A DNA stretch of 7,376 bases from CAYMKE01 sp964390955. Its GTDB lineage: Bacteria > Bacteroidota > Bacteroidia > Bacteroidales > JBBRXJ01. The stretch is from contig CAYMKE010000172.1 in the NCBI GenBank assembly GCA_964390955.1, positions 1-7,376 on the forward strand, read 5' to 3'. Under the pieces are notes generated by a model. It saw nothing but the letters and a program-made list of their open reading frames with translations. It searched no databases and was not told the origin of the DNA. Both the position numbers and the translations under genes were made by a program. Positions 1-6,957 of the stretch are shown here, in pieces; position 1 is the stretch's first letter, and every line of letters starts with the position of its first letter.

Positions 1-118
1 TAATCATGCTTGTTTCATATGTTTATATTTTATTTTTCAATGGTCATATGGAACCTCCTTTTAGCTGGGATACAGTGTTTTACTTATATTCGCCCAAATA
101 ATCATGCGCGTGTGTGTC
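1..118. repeat. Intergenic repeat, copy A (cut by window edge)
   Basis: Three blocks match the region 6820-6923. Bases 1-18 (TAATCATGCTTGTTTCAT) are identical to 6906-6923. Bases 13-55 align with 6820-6861, with about three mismatches and one gap, ending in GGAACC. Bases 96-117 align with 6871-6892 with three mismatches. Bases 56-95 have no counterpart and replace nine bases of copy B. The first nine bases equal the outer end of the right arm of the palindrome in copy B, so a similar palindrome may continue left of the window. No coding function was seen here. Whether this is a regulatory region of a paralogous gene or a dispersed repeat family cannot be decided from the window. Confidence 0.7.
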
Positions 119-210
119 AAAAGCTTTGTCATGGAGGTTTCATCTAAGGAAAAAAGTACATGCAATATATTTGACTGAATAATTATTGTCCAAGTTAATA
201 ATCAATTTTT

Positions 211-588
211 TCATTCTAAAATATAAATAGTGATCAATTTTTTTTCTTTTTTATTGTTAGCTGAAATTTCACAATATACATTATTTTTAGAACCAGGCCC
301 GACGCATGGATCTGCAAAAAAATAAACCTGTTCGGGTTTGCCATCAATATGGATGATTGGAGCATTGCTGTTGGTAGACCAGTTGAAGCATTCTTTTGTT
401 AGCTTTTCACCGGTATAATATGCTGTAATAATTGTTGAATCACCCAGATAAATAGAATCATTTTCAGCGGCTAAACTGTCAAATGACTCAAGAACTGAAT
501 CATCAGGAACGGTATTGCCATTATTCTCACATGCACAAAAAAATACTGCCAATCCGATGGCTATTAATAAATACAATGAATGCCTCAT
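211..588 (-). CDS. Small exported lipoprotein, Ig-like fold suspected
   Basis: This 125-residue protein starts with a basic residue and a hydrophobic stretch (residues 4-17), followed by Cys18-Ala-Cys20-Glu. Cys20, preceded by Ala, is the likely lipidated cysteine, although the -3 residue (Phe) is not classic. The mature part (about 105 residues) is Asp/Ser/Asn-rich and then has alternating hydrophobic strands, a Cys-containing FNWSTN segment near residues 67-73, and a short Lys-rich patch before the C-terminus, which suggests a single beta-sandwich domain of the Ig/PKD kind. I do not recognise a named family. It lies 43 nt after the stop of the FISUMP lipoprotein gene on the same strand, so it is probably the last gene of a three-gene operon and a cell-surface partner or accessory. 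The Lys-rich patch is encoded by adjacent A8 and A6 tracts. Confidence 0.75.
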   Translation of the reverse strand: MRHSLYLLIAIGLAVFFCACENNGNTVPDDSVLESFDSLAAENDSIYLGDSTIITAYYTGEKLTKECFNWSTNSNAPIIHIDGKPEQVYFFADPCVGPGSKNNVYCEISANNKKEKKLITIYILE

Positions 589-631
589 AATTAATATATT
601 TATTTAAAAAATATATAACGAATCAAAAAGC

Positions 632-2332
632 TCAATCTTGTATACATCTCACAGAAAATGCTGCTGTTTTGGGTTGTTCGTTGATCCTGCCCACTTCACC
701 GGAAGTATCCTCTAACCCGCGGATATACATGTTTTCATTGCTTTGTGTCGAAGACTGAATGTATCCATTACTGCCGTTAAGCAAAAATATTTTAGTTTCT
801 GAACATCTGCCACAAAGCAGCGCGTCAAAACCTGAAGCGCCTCCCTGTTTCAGGCTTGTACCTATGGGGCTTCCCCTCCACCCCCCTTTGTTGGCATCGG
901 TCAGACTCATGCCCAGAGACATCTCAAGTGTTTTCCATTCATCATCAGATGGAATATGCCATCCTTCGGGGCAAATACCTTGTACAGACTCAGCAGTCAA
1001 ATATTGCATCATCTCATTCCATTGATACAATCCTCCACATGTTGCACAATTATTGGCATCATCATCATAACAATATTTTTCTATTGTACTATTATTGGAT
1101 TGATCCGAACTACTGAGTATCATTTGTCCCACATTGAGGTTTTCTTTCATCCAACATTGGTTTCCTATATTGATCGTGTTATAGTAGTTATTGTCCTGAT
1201 CTTTAACATCATTTGTCCCACATTCAAACGCAACTACAATTGTTACCCGGTCAGCATCAGATGCACTTTGATTAAAGTTAGAAACACTCCATTCGAGGAT
1301 ATAGACGATTGAATCATGGGCATAACCTGCATAAAATGTATCGTTTCTGATGGCAGCGCCTTGTCCCTGTATAAAGGTCCATTCTCCTGTGCCTCCCGGT
1401 GGAGGAGTACTTGGATCGAGAAAAATACCAGAGGCATTTGACAAAACACGTTTATCCTGTCCTGCCTCAGCAGAAACAGGAGAGCTGAATGTGATATCCA
1501 CAGTATCTGCATCTTCTCCGTACCTGTTGGTAACTGTCCATTTAAGTGTATAAGCTGCATCAAGGCTTCCATCAAAAGATGAATTCGGGTTATCAGGGGT
1601 CCCGATGCCTCCCCCGGCCCCATCAATAATAGTCCATACACCATTCCCAATATCCGGTGTTTCTGCTGCAAGGGATATATTTGTTGAACTAAACACAATT
1701 GTATCCGGAATCAGGATATTTGCATGAGGATATAATTGATCTATTACAAATGTAACCTGCATTTCATCATAAGCAACAGCAGTATCATTGGGCCCGGGGT
1801 TTTCAACCGTCCACCTCAGCACGTAAGTATTCCCAAAATGGCCTGTAAGTGTTGCTTTTGGCGAATAAATATCATCTATGTTCCCGTTTTGTCCGGAAAT
1901 AATTTCCCAATGTCCGGTTCCTTCAGAAGGCTCTTGTGCTGTGAGCTGACACGTGGTATCGTCATATACAACAACACTATCTTTACCTGTAAAAGCAACA
2001 GCATTAAAAAATGCAATCGTTACATCATCGTTTGAAAACCCAATGGAATTGCGAATCGTCCATCTCAATACATAGGTTCCATTATAACTTCCCCTGAAAA
2101 CAGAATTTGGATTTTCCGGGTCTTCAATAACACCTCCGCTCCCTTTTAAAATGTTCCATTCACCAGTTCCCGAAGTCGCTTTATTTCCATCCAACACGAC
2201 AACATTGGTATCATAAACGTACTGATCTTCACCGGCATAGGCTCTTGTTGGAGGCTCTTTTTTGCATGAACCCAGGCATATAAGGACAAAAATGCTCACT
2301 GAATACAAAACGGATAGTATTTTATGCTTCAT
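632..2332 (-). CDS. Lipoprotein with four PKD-like repeats and C-terminal FISUMP domain
   Basis: This 566-residue protein is predicted to be lipid-anchored. A hydrophobic segment (7-20) leads to the lipobox Leu20-Gly-Ser-Cys23, followed by KKE. Residues 31-368 hold four divergent PKD/Ig-like repeats, each with a GTGEW-like turn (Trp59, 142, 233, 318), a G-x-G-G/A run, and a YVLRWTV-like strand. Residues 372-566 match the FISUMP domain (Fibrobacter succinogenes major paralogous domain): the D-x-NNYY-x-T-x-x-IGNQCWMKENLNVG start, CPEGWHIPSDDEW at 454-466, and the terminal SVRCIQD. FISUMP domains occur in surface proteins of Bacteroidota and Fibrobacteres, and their biochemical role is not established. 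There is no T9SS sorting domain, so the lipid should be the anchor. It sits 63 nt downstream of another FISUMP-like gene and 43 nt before a small lipoprotein gene. A role in adhesion or surface binding is inference. Confidence 0.88.
   Translation of the reverse strand: MKHKILSVLYSVSIFVLICLGSCKKEPPTRAYAGEDQYVYDTNVVVLDGNKATSGTGEWNILKGSGGVIEDPENPNSVFRGSYNGTYVLRWTIRNSIGFSNDDVTIAFFNAVAFTGKDSVVVYDDTTCQLTAQEPSEGTGHWEIISGQNGNIDDIYSPKATLTGHFGNTYVLRWTVENPGPNDTAVAYDEMQVTFVIDQLYPHANILIPDTIVFSSTNISLAAETPDIGNGVWTIIDGAGGGIGTPDNPNSSFDGSLDAAYTLKWTVTNRYGEDADTVDITFSSPVSAEAGQDKRVLSNASGIFLDPSTPPPGGTGEWTFIQGQGAAIRNDTFYAGYAHDSIVYILEWSVSNFNQSASDADRVTIVVAFECGTNDVKDQDNNYYNTINIGNQCWMKENLNVGQMILSSSDQSNNSTIEKYCYDDDANNCATCGGLYQWNEMMQYLTAESVQGICPEGWHIPSDDEWKTLEMSLGMSLTDANKGGWRGSPIGTSLKQGGASGFDALLCGRCSETKIFLLNGSNGYIQSSTQSNENMYIRGLEDTSGEVGRINEQPKTAAFSVRCIQD
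1229..2242 (-). repeat. Four PKD-like protein repeats inside the FISUMP lipoprotein
   Basis: This stretch encodes residues 31-368. The repeats are spaced 83, 91 and 85 residues apart, measured between the conserved Trp of each GTGEW/GTGHW/GNGVW/GTGEW motif. Each then shows a glycine-rich turn, a proline-containing loop in the first three units, and an RWT/KWT/EWS strand. Sequence identity between units is modest, so they look like old duplications rather than a recent or variable tandem array. Such strings usually act as spacers or binding modules holding a terminal domain away from the cell surface. Confidence 0.75.
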
Positions 2333-2395
2333 TGCTTTTGTTTTTTTAATATATATAAAGATAGTTCATGTTTACGAAATAAATTTATATATGTT

Positions 2396-3628
2396 TTATT
2401 CTTTTATGATTTTTTTAATGAAACACATATCATTTTTATTAGATATCAATCTTAAAAAATACACTCCTTCTGTCAAAAAATTTACTGGAACAGTTGTAGT
2501 GCTTTTTGAATTTTCACATAAGACTTTTTTTCCGTATGTATTAAAAATCTCAAGCGTATAATCACTTGTTCCCTGAAAGCTGACATGAATATGGGAATTC
2601 ACCGGATTTGGATAAACCACAAACAAATCTTCCTGCCGTTCTTTTGTGGATTTACCAATTAATACTCGATCGTTTGCAGAAAATACACATCGCACATAAT
2701 TTCCAGTATTGATAAAACCGGCACAATTCTCCCAGGTACCATCTTTTAAAGAAACCGGCCATCGTTTGACTGTATAATTATTTTGGGTTGATGTTAGTGA
2801 AAAAACCGATGATGTCCACATATAGCCTGAGAGGCTTGTGTCTCCCCTGTATCCATAATCCCAACCGTTTCCCGTACCGGTTTCATCATTATAATGCCCT
2901 GCTTCAATATCAGTCGGCATGCGCCATCCTTCACCATATGTTTCAACGCAATAGCTTCTGTTAGATGTAGATGCAAGTTGTTGCTGTGAAACTTTTTGAG
3001 TAATATCATTTCCTTTAAGCATCCCTGCAGAAATCAATTCTTCGCCATTGCCTATATTATAAAATCCATTTAGTATTGTATCGCTTATATACGCTAAAGA
3101 CGAATCCGGGCCGTCAATAATTGCAAAACAATTATCATACGCTGAACACGAATCGTTATTGTATTGCAATGCTTGGGCAAATGTCATTTTATTTACTGAA
3201 ACAGGAGACACAAACATGTTTATAACATCGAACCTGTTTGGTTGTGTCAATACTGATTGAGCATCCCATTGAAAAGCTGTATTGCCTGAAGAATCTGTTT
3301 GCCCGAATCCATACATTGCATTTGAATCAATGGCATGGCCGTTGGGAGTATTCGTCAAATCCGGGATGAGAATGGTTTTTTCATCCCTGTAAACCTGATG
3401 CTGATCATCAAAATAGTATATTACATCCCCTCCACCTATCGTTACAGGAGTATAACCTTTTGTTTTTTCGTTAACATAGGCTTCATTGCCTGTAGTATAA
3501 TTTGTTTGTGCAGCCATAATCAGTTGCATACAAAAAAACAAGCAATACAGGACAAAAGATTTGAATTTATTTTTTATAAATATTGGTACAATAATTGATG
3601 TCATTTTTATAAGAATTTTATTATTCAT
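2396..3628 (-). CDS. T9SS-secreted protein with FISUMP-like domain and type A sorting domain
   Basis: This 410-residue protein has an N-terminal hydrophobic signal (about residues 23-40, ending MAA before Gln41). Met1 and Met9 are both possible starts; Met9 gives a more usual signal-peptide length. Residues about 45-320 contain a central region whose end resembles FISUMP/DUF1566 domains: CVETYGEGWRMPTD (227-240), YMWTSS (269-274) and YVRCVF (311-316). Residues 334-410 are a type IX secretion C-terminal sorting domain: VVYPNPVNSHIHV, then LEIFNTYGKKV, then GVYFLRL and a basic end. The protein should cross the outer membrane through T9SS and be released or attached to the surface. It is the first gene of the probable minus-strand operon and diverges from the stress-protein gene. 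Function beyond surface location is unknown. Confidence 0.87.
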   Translation of the reverse strand: MNNKILIKMTSIIVPIFIKNKFKSFVLYCLFFCMQLIMAAQTNYTTGNEAYVNEKTKGYTPVTIGGGDVIYYFDDQHQVYRDEKTILIPDLTNTPNGHAIDSNAMYGFGQTDSSGNTAFQWDAQSVLTQPNRFDVINMFVSPVSVNKMTFAQALQYNNDSCSAYDNCFAIIDGPDSSLAYISDTILNGFYNIGNGEELISAGMLKGNDITQKVSQQQLASTSNRSYCVETYGEGWRMPTDIEAGHYNDETGTGNGWDYGYRGDTSLSGYMWTSSVFSLTSTQNNYTVKRWPVSLKDGTWENCAGFINTGNYVRCVFSANDRVLIGKSTKERQEDLFVVYPNPVNSHIHVSFQGTSDYTLEIFNTYGKKVLCENSKSTTTVPVNFLTEGVYFLRLISNKNDMCFIKKIIKE

Positions 3629-3699
3629 AAATTTACAAAAAATAATTTTATATCACATTCCTAATTTATATTAATTTTAAATGTTAAAAATCTAATATC
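3629..3699. promoter_or_regulatory. Divergent promoter region between T9SS protein and USP genes
   Basis: This 71-base, very AT-rich spacer separates two divergent starts, so promoters for both directions should lie here, possibly overlapping the 5' end of the minus-strand gene. No exact Bacteroidota -7 box (TAnnTTTG), clear palindrome or Shine-Dalgarno sequence was seen in it. The call rests on gene arrangement alone. Confidence 0.45.
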
Positions 3700-4815
3700 A
3701 TGGAGGATAAATTAGTAACACTGGCAACCCAATCATATTACAGGGCTCAAATATTAAAAGAAAGGCTTGAAAAAAATCACATTGAATGTTATTTAAAACC
3801 ACCTGACATAGGAGAAACAATGCCTGAAGAACAATTAAAGGTGCGGATTAAAGAAAAAGATTTTGGCAAAGCCCTTAGCATTGCAGAAGAGATCAATCGT
3901 GAATTAGGGGAAGAAGAGATCAAAATCCCTGAAGAAAACATTGAAATCAAACGTATTTTAGTGCCAATCGGTTTTATGGATTATTCAATCAATGCAGCAT
4001 ATTATGCACTTAATATAGCTGACAAATTAAATGCAGATATTCATTTATTCCATTCGTTTTATAATCCGTATGTTGATGCTACACCACTGGGAGATGATTT
4101 GGATTACAACCTTCCGCTTGACCAATACATTACTGAAATAGAAGAGGATGCTAAAAAACGTCTCCTGACGGTTGTCAATGAACTCAAAGAAAGCATTAAA
4201 AAGCAGAATATTTCCGGAGTTGATATTGATTATTCGTTGGTAAGCGGTTCTATTGATGAGCAAATTATTAATATCAATGAAGAATATGAGCCGGATTTAA
4301 TTGTAGTCGGCACAAAAGGTGCAAATAAGAAGAATAATGATTTTATGGGGAGGGTGACAACAAAAATCGTTGAGAATGTGGATGTCCCTGTCTTAGCAGT
4401 TCCTGAAAACACAAAAGTAGAACCAAAACAACGCATGAATGTTTTGTATACCACAAACTTTGATGATTCTGATTTTTCTGCACTCAGGCGCCTGATGACA
4501 TTGACCGCTCCTTTTAATCCATATATATATTGTGTTCATATTGAAAATGAACCGGATAACCCGGTATTAAAAGCTAAAATGCAACGAATTAAATCGTATT
4601 TTAATGAATACTATGGAGAATACAATATTGAATGCGATATCATTCAAAATGAAGATGTTTTGGATGGATTACAGGATTTCATTAATGAGAAAAATATTGA
4701 TATGATCTCATTGACCATGCACAAGAAAAATATTATAATCCGCTTATTCAGGCCTAACCTGACCAAAAAAATATTTTTTCATACCAATATTCCTTTATTG
4801 GTTTTTCATTTTTAA
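3700..4815 (+). CDS. Universal stress protein with N-terminal DUF2007-like domain and two USP domains
   Basis: This 371-residue protein has no signal peptide and is expected in the cytoplasm. Residues about 5-66 resemble DUF2007 (putative signal-transducing domain): a TQSYYRAQILKERLEKNHIEC helix region, then an LKVRIKEKDFGKALSIAEEI segment. Residues 83-236 are a USP domain beginning IKRILVPIGFMDYS. Its nucleotide-loop pattern G-x2-G-x9-G is present at Gly204, Gly207 and Gly217, but the residue after the last Gly is Arg rather than the Ser/Thr of ATP-binding USPs. Residues about 246-371 form a second, more degenerate USP half (MNVLYTTNFDDSDFSALRR to NIPLLVFHF) that lacks the glycine loop. Tandem USPs of this kind are common in Bacteroidota and bind or sense nucleotides under stress. 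The gene stands alone, divergent from the surface-protein operon and convergent with the SpoIID gene. Confidence 0.9.
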   Translation: MEDKLVTLATQSYYRAQILKERLEKNHIECYLKPPDIGETMPEEQLKVRIKEKDFGKALSIAEEINRELGEEEIKIPEENIEIKRILVPIGFMDYSINAAYYALNIADKLNADIHLFHSFYNPYVDATPLGDDLDYNLPLDQYITEIEEDAKKRLLTVVNELKESIKKQNISGVDIDYSLVSGSIDEQIININEEYEPDLIVVGTKGANKKNNDFMGRVTTKIVENVDVPVLAVPENTKVEPKQRMNVLYTTNFDDSDFSALRRLMTLTAPFNPYIYCVHIENEPDNPVLKAKMQRIKSYFNEYYGEYNIECDIIQNEDVLDGLQDFINEKNIDMISLTMHKKNIIIRLFRPNLTKKIFFHTNIPLLVFHF

Positions 4816-4891
4816 TGTGTATTTGCCCGCAAATCATATTCATTTCTCATTTTATTTGACATTTATCATCACTGTATAATAGATCACGTCC

Positions 4892-6070
4892 TCAATACAG
4901 GCCATTTTTATGCAACAGGCGTTCGAGCTTAATAAAGTTGACAACTTTAACATTTTGATAATAAAAGTCAATTATTTCTTTATAATCAAATCCTTTTCGT
5001 GCCATCACCATGGACCCTTCCTGGCATAACCCGACCCCGTGGCCATATCCTCTACCCTCTATGGTTAAATCATTCCAGCTTGTTTTTATTTCAAAATATG
5101 TAGATGGCAGGTTCCAGTCTTTGCGGATTGTCTGCAACAAAATTTCATGCCCATTGATTTCATAATATTTTTTCCGGTGTTTTTGTTTAAACCGGACATC
5201 ACGGGTATTTATTTTTTTGCGATGTACACCTTTTGTTGCGAGATAGTCTTTCCATTGTTCCACTGGAATGGTCCTGCTCCAACGGGCATTGGGTTTGGCA
5301 CTGCAATAAGGGTCTTTGACTGATTTAAGATACGGGCTTGTTTGCAACCAAACCATTTCTGAATTGGCTGTTTCGCCCCCGCAATTCGAATAAAAAGCAG
5401 CAGTAATGAGAGAGGTGTCGTTGCCTAACAAAACTTCACCGTGTGTTAAATGAACTGCTTCTACCACTTTATTATCTATAGCATGGTGTTTATATGCCTG
5501 GCAATGCACTCCGTCACACAGCTGAAATCCTTCACTATTGTGTTTGTGCAAATATTTTAGTGCATATGTCCGTGTAATTACAGCCATGGCCTTATAAAAT
5601 TCAACTTCCTGTCCACTACCGCATTCTGTCTCAATCACCCCGGCTGTATAGTGTTCAAAATCTGCTTCATTGATGATCATCAAGCGATCATATTTTTCTG
5701 ATAAAAAAAAGTCATCATCATATATTCTGTAGGGAAGAGCAGGTGATACGGGCCTGACTTTTAACATGTTTTTTTCAGATATGCCTTTGATTTGAATGGT
5801 ATTATATCTGCCGATTTCATTTCCTGCATCCCTGGCAACCAATTTATTTCCTGTTAATGAAACGTATATTACATGGGAATCGTCTATGTACTTTATAAAC
5901 ACACTGTCTCCAAAAAATTTATATTTCCCGCTTACCGGAGAAAATACAGCAGTTTCAATATTTTGATCATTGTATACACTAACACTGATTTTTTGTGGAT
6001 ATGCACGAATCGAACAAAATATAAAAATAAACATTATAATACCGTGTAGATAATATGAGGTATTTTTCAT
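4892..6070 (-). CDS. Exported SpoIID/LytB-type peptidoglycan lytic transglycosylase homologue
   Basis: This 392-residue protein has an N-terminal signal or membrane segment (about residues 8-23). Residues about 125-380 carry the SpoIID signature: YTAGVIETEC at 141-150, where Glu149 aligns with the catalytic Glu of SpoIID; EFYKAMAVITRTYAL at 157-171; LCDGVHCQAY at 184-193; FYSNCGGETANSE at 226-238; SPYLKSVKDPYC at 245-256; and GRGYGHGVGLCQEG at 339-352. The C-x3-H-C cluster (185-190) recalls the zinc-binding clostridial SpoIID enzymes, which is an inference. The family cleaves glycan strands stripped of stem peptides. This organism shows no sign of sporulation, so a role in cell-wall turnover or division in the periplasm is more likely. 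The gene is probably monocistronic, convergent with the USP gene across a 76-nt gap, with a possible promoter box upstream. Confidence 0.9.
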   Translation of the reverse strand: MKNTSYYLHGIIMFIFIFCSIRAYPQKISVSVYNDQNIETAVFSPVSGKYKFFGDSVFIKYIDDSHVIYVSLTGNKLVARDAGNEIGRYNTIQIKGISEKNMLKVRPVSPALPYRIYDDDFFLSEKYDRLMIINEADFEHYTAGVIETECGSGQEVEFYKAMAVITRTYALKYLHKHNSEGFQLCDGVHCQAYKHHAIDNKVVEAVHLTHGEVLLGNDTSLITAAFYSNCGGETANSEMVWLQTSPYLKSVKDPYCSAKPNARWSRTIPVEQWKDYLATKGVHRKKINTRDVRFKQKHRKKYYEINGHEILLQTIRKDWNLPSTYFEIKTSWNDLTIEGRGYGHGVGLCQEGSMVMARKGFDYKEIIDFYYQNVKVVNFIKLERLLHKNGLY

Positions 6071-6130
6071 GGTTGATTTTTAAGGTAAATACATTAAAAT
6101 TTTTTTTGAAAATAAAGAAGAAGAAAAATA

Positions 6131-6138
6131 CAAATTTA
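6131..6138 (-). promoter_or_regulatory. Possible Bacteroidota -7 box for the SpoIID-like gene
   Basis: On the minus strand this reads TAAATTTG, an exact match to the TAnnTTTG -7 consensus of the Bacteroidota housekeeping sigma factor, about 60 nt before the start codon. No clear -33 TTTG element was found at the expected spacing, and the surroundings are very AT-rich, so a chance match is possible. Confidence 0.3.
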
Positions 6139-6214
6139 AAAAATTAAGGCTTTTTTTGATCATTAAAAATGTATTGTCCCGGTTTTGTCCGCGATGTTTT
6201 ATAAACTGGTGAGT

Positions 6215-6386
6215 CTATTTTGTGAATTTTCTTATATAATAATGATTCCCATTGTATTCTGTCTTGCTGAGTTGGTTTTCTTTCAATAATTGATTGATCA
6301 GGTCAAACGGTGTATTGGTTTTTCTCAATAGTTCTTTCACGGCTTCTTCCCGCATTGGATGGACGGCTGTAATGCTTAACAAATCG
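6215..6386 (-). pseudogene. Out-of-frame C-terminal tail of the DUF4405 gene
   Basis: Directly past the homopolymer at 6387-6392, the frame offset by one base stays open for 57 codons to a TAG at 6215-6217. It encodes a well-formed helical and charged segment starting NDLLSITAVHPMREEAV and ending YYIRKFTK. It has no suitable start of its own: the only internal Met (before REEAV) would leave a fragment of fewer than 50 residues. Restoring one A to the A6 run on the coding strand joins it to the upstream gene as ...AMQ-K-NDLL..., giving a product of about 203 residues. It is most simply the displaced C-terminus of the adjoining membrane protein, produced by a real mutation, a sequencing error, or programmed slippage. 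Confidence 0.6.
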
Positions 6387-6825
6387 TTTTTTGCATTGCC
6401 TGTTGAAGCAAATGCATTGCCCTTGAATTGATGTAATTCGGTTCTGCACGCCGGACTTCCGGTTGAATTAATAATGGGCCTATTCCAAACAGGATGGAAA
6501 AAAATAAAAACATGTATGCTAAAACCTGCCTTGATTTTTTGCCCGGGATCATTCTTTTATATATAGACTTTACCATGGGCCAATGCAACACTATATGAAA
6601 AAACAATAAAAACAAGAGGAGAAAGCCAAGAATTAAATGAATTGTTCCCCATTGATGCCTGTCCAGCCCCAAAAAAAGCAAATCCACATCTGCTTTAAAT
6701 ATCGTGTTGCGTTTGTATCCCGAAACAAGTACATATTTTATCATGAATCCTATACCCGCTATCATCATCATGAGAAAAAACATGATTATATCAATGATTA
6801 AATTGATTTTTCCTTTATTTTTCAT
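6376..6825 (-). CDS. DUF4405-type three-helix membrane protein, probably frameshifted at its 3' end
   Basis: Read from the ATG at 6825 this gives 149 residues; a TTG seven codons upstream (6846) also keeps the frame but is a less likely start. Three membrane helices are visible at about residues 9-31, 61-81 and 101-120. His57, His63, His77 and His81 lie in or beside helix 2 (RHQWGTIH and FHIVLHW), a pattern that recalls haem-binding cytochrome b-like proteins; haem binding is inference. The NKGKINLIIDI start and the LDRHQWGTIHL motif are those of DUF4405 proteins of Bacteroidota, whose function is unknown. The frame stops six codons after the NSRAMHLLQQAM segment, just beyond a T6 run (6387-6392, plus strand), while a coherent continuation lies in another frame. 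The gene is divergent from the small membrane protein at 6974, and its leader contains a long palindrome. Confidence 0.8.
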   Translation of the reverse strand: MKNKGKINLIIDIIMFFLMMMIAGIGFMIKYVLVSGYKRNTIFKADVDLLFLGLDRHQWGTIHLILGFLLLFLLFFHIVLHWPMVKSIYKRMIPGKKSRQVLAYMFLFFSILFGIGPLLIQPEVRRAEPNYINSRAMHLLQQAMQKTIC

Positions 6826-6923
6826 ATGTTTATAATTTATTTTCAATTGTCAGATGGAACCGCATGATTAAAATAATCATTCTCGTGTGAGTTTAATAAT
6901 TATTTTAATCATGCTTGTTTCAT
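6820..6923. repeat. Intergenic repeat, copy B, around the DUF4405 leader
   Basis: This stretch covers the start codon and leader of the DUF4405 gene plus the long palindrome. It shares three blocks with positions 1-118: 6820-6861 with 13-55, 6871-6892 with 96-117, and 6906-6923 with 1-18 (exact). The blocks are arranged differently: TAATCATGCTTGTTTCAT lies to the right of the palindrome here, but directly abuts the leader block in copy A. The conserved leader block (ending GGAACC on the plus strand) runs into the ATG of the DUF4405 gene, so copy A may derive from the leader of a related gene. Confidence 0.7.
6862..6914. promoter_or_regulatory. Long inverted repeat in the divergent intergenic region
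   Basis: The left arm GCATGATTAAAATAAT (6862-6877) and right arm (6899-6914) are perfect 16-bp reverse complements. Inside, after one mismatch (6878/6898), ATT pairs with AAT, and an inner CTC-GTGT-GAG hairpin (6882-6891) sits at the centre with a three-T bulge. It lies 37 nt upstream of the DUF4405 ATG and 59 nt upstream of the ATG at 6974. The position suggests an operator or an RNA hairpin affecting one or both genes. A terminator is less likely because it lies upstream of both starts and lacks a GC-rich stem. Confidence 0.65.
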
Positions 6924-6957
6924 TTTTTAAAAATTTTTATTTATAATACAAAAATAA

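Noticed and set aside
1..18. Minus-strand ATG at 18-16 as a gene start running out of the window
   Set aside because: It meets a TGA after four codons (MKQA).
45..59. Minus-strand AGGAGG with an ATG eight bases on, giving a five-codon reading frame (MTIEK)
   Set aside because: The ATG is ATC in the other repeat copy, the frame stops at once, and Bacteroidota rarely rely on Shine-Dalgarno sequences.
759..1312. Several plus-strand frames of 86-118 codons
   Set aside because: They are antisense to the FISUMP domain, with biased Pro/Ser/His/Ile composition and no recognisable motifs.
1243..1698. A 151-codon minus-strand frame overlapping the FISUMP lipoprotein gene
   Set aside because: It lies wholly within the PKD-repeat coding region in another frame; the main frame has clear domains and a lipobox.
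4045..4454. Minus-strand frames opposite the USP gene
   Set aside because: They are antisense shadows; the plus frame has full USP motifs.
4821..4834. Inverted repeat ATTTGCCCGCAAAT just after the USP stop, possible terminator
   Set aside because: The stem is only 5-6 bp, the loop is two to four bases, and no U-run follows directly.
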